DNA of 64,000 nt from Pseudomonas viridiflava. Its GTDB lineage: Bacteria > Pseudomonadota > Gammaproteobacteria > Pseudomonadales > Pseudomonadaceae. Of the stretch, positions 62,867 to 64,000 are shown one piece after another. Every line of letters begins with the position of its first letter. Positions within the stretch are counted from its first letter, which is position 1. The stretch is taken from NCBI RefSeq assembly GCF_900590755.1, contig NZ_UUOC01000052.1:434001-498000 (forward strand), written 5' to 3'. The notes beneath the pieces were generated by a model. The model worked only from the letters and a program-made list of their open reading frames with translations, made no database searches and was not told the origin of the DNA. The position numbers and the translations under genes are program-made.

Positions 62867-63925
62867 ATGAAGTTCGCGTCGGGATTGCTTGCCGCTGCAC
62901 TCTGCCTTGGTCTGGCCGGTCAGGCTAATGCGGCCACTGAGCTGAAACACTGGCCTGAGCCTGCCGCCAAGGCGCTTGACGCCATGATTGCCGCCAATGC
63001 CAACAAGGGCAATTACGCGGTGTTCGACATGGACAACACCAGCTATCGCTTCGACCTTGAAGAGTCGCTGCTGCCGTACATGGAAAACAAAGGCCTGATC
63101 ACTCGCGAAAAGCTCGACCCCTCGCTGAAGCTCATGCCGTTCAAAGACACGGCCGAGCACAAGGAAAGCCTGTTCAGTTACTACTACCGCCTTTGCGAAG
63201 TCGACGACATGGTCTGCTACCCGTGGGTGGCGCAGGTGTTCTCCGGGTTTACCCTCAAGGAACTCAAAGGCTATGTCGATGAGCTGATGACGTCCGGCAA
63301 GCCGGTTCCTGCGACTTATTTCGATGGCGATGTGGTCAAGAAGCTCGATGTCGAACCGCCACGAATCTTCACCGGCCAGAAAGAGCTGTTCAACAAGCTC
63401 ATGGAAAACGGCATTGAGGTCTACGTCATGACCGCCGCTTCCGAAGAGCTGGTGCGCATGGTCGCGGCGGATCCGAAGTATGGCTACAACGTCAAACCGC
63501 AAAACGTCATTGGCGTAACGATGCTGCTCAAGGATCAGAAAACCGGCGAGCTGACCACGGCGCGTAAGCAGATCACCGCTGGCAAATATGACGAGAAGGC
63601 CAACCTCGGCCTGGAGCTGACGCCTTACCTGTGGACACCGGCCACCTGGATGGCAGGCAAGCAGGCGGCGATCCTGACTTATATCGATCAATGGAAAAAA
63701 CCGGTCCTGGTGGCAGGCGATACACCCACCAGCGACGGTTACATGCTGTTCCACGGCGTGGACGTCAGCAAAGGCGGCGTGCATCTGTGGATCAACCGCA
63801 AAGACAAATACATGACCCAGCTGAACGGCATGATGAAAAGCAACGCCGAAGCCCAGGCCAAAGAAGGTTTGCCAGTGACAGCGGACAAGAACTGGGTGAT
63901 CGTCAAGCCGGATGATATCCAGTAG
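62867..63925 (+). CDS. pchP: Periplasmic HAD phosphatase, probable phosphorylcholine phosphatase
   Basis: 352 residues: signal peptide MKFASGLLAAALCLGLAG to about 22, then the HAD motif I FDMDNT (nucleophile and acid Asp, about residues 54-58) and motif II/III region YVMTAASEE and KPVLVAGDTPTSDGYM. This matches the P. aeruginosa PchP, whose DMDNT lies at residues 31-35 of the mature form. It would free choline from phosphorylcholine. GGAGG upstream fits the ATG at 62867; the frame is open from 62774. In P. aeruginosa pchP is next to a betT gene; here BetT is about 16 kb away. Confidence 0.75.
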   Translation: MKFASGLLAAALCLGLAGQANAATELKHWPEPAAKALDAMIAANANKGNYAVFDMDNTSYRFDLEESLLPYMENKGLITREKLDPSLKLMPFKDTAEHKESLFSYYYRLCEVDDMVCYPWVAQVFSGFTLKELKGYVDELMTSGKPVPATYFDGDVVKKLDVEPPRIFTGQKELFNKLMENGIEVYVMTAASEELVRMVAADPKYGYNVKPQNVIGVTMLLKDQKTGELTTARKQITAGKYDEKANLGLELTPYLWTPATWMAGKQAAILTYIDQWKKPVLVAGDTPTSDGYMLFHGVDVSKGGVHLWINRKDKYMTQLNGMMKSNAEAQAKEGLPVTADKNWVIVKPDDIQ

Positions 63926-63952
63926 GAACTACTTCCAGGTTTTACGCTGGAT

Positions 63953-64000
63953 CTGTGGGAGCGAGGCTTGCCCGCGATAAGGCTGGACGCGATGTGCCTG
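63953..64000. repeat. REP element, family D, cut by window edge
   Basis: CTGTGGGAGCGAGGCTTGCC begins here; the inverted partner lies beyond the window. It follows the pchP stop by 28 bp. Confidence 0.7.

Noticed and set aside
1..64000. CRISPR arrays, tRNA or rRNA genes, integrases, insertion sequences
   Set aside because: Looked for and not seen; the REP repeats are palindromic and spaced irregularly, not CRISPR-like.

Overview
The window is chromosomal DNA from a fluorescent or plant-associated Pseudomonas, most like the P. fluorescens/P. syringae lineage; the species is not resolved. The basis is gene content and order: tonB-gshB-pilGHIJ-chpAC, mdcABCDEGH-madLM-mdcR, glnA-aroQ-DUF4124-ntrBC and thiI-typA. 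High GC in housekeeping genes and at least five families of Pseudomonas-type REP inverted repeats (about 18 copies) between genes agree. No tRNA, rRNA, CRISPR array, insertion sequence or integrase was seen.

Layout. 1-12480: end of a TonB3-like gene, glutathione synthetase, and the Pil-Chp chemotaxis-like system that controls type IV pili. This version has no pilK methyltransferase and no chpB methylesterase. 12928-14131: a Fic/DUF4172 protein behind a three-half-site operator. 14185-27600: a malonate decarboxylase operon with transporter and LysR regulator, then a TrhA-like membrane protein. Two AT-richer paralogous M60 (mucinase-like) secreted metalloproteases flank this stretch.

27951-41742: a broad sulfur block. 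It holds MetQNI methionine import, a flavin monooxygenase with two SfnB-type oxidoreductases, the TcyJLN cystine importer, D-cysteine desulfhydrase and serine acetyltransferase. The block also carries a small secreted-peptide ORF (26 aa), a two-domain protein of unknown function and a 30-bp perfect palindrome.

41891-44737: a compact type VI secretion effector module on the minus strand. A 161-aa protein of unknown function is followed by a PAAR effector with a type-44 polymorphic toxin domain. Then come three paralogous single-pass membrane proteins (candidate immunity proteins) and an overlooked 43-aa ORF. From the toxin onward the genes overlap, and the first two are 3 nt apart. This is the most interesting region, because the immunity topology places the toxin's target in the periplasm.

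45068-64000: BetT choline transporter behind a BetI-like palindrome, an SDR oxidoreductase, and the nitrogen block (glnA with a clear sigma-54 promoter, secreted chorismate mutase, two DUF4124 proteins, ntrB, ntrC). After these come thiI, typA, a YkgJ-type zinc/iron-cluster protein, a DUF3482 GTPase with its DUF2868 partner, folA, and a phosphorylcholine phosphatase that may feed choline metabolism together with BetT. No database search was run; family names come from reading motifs.
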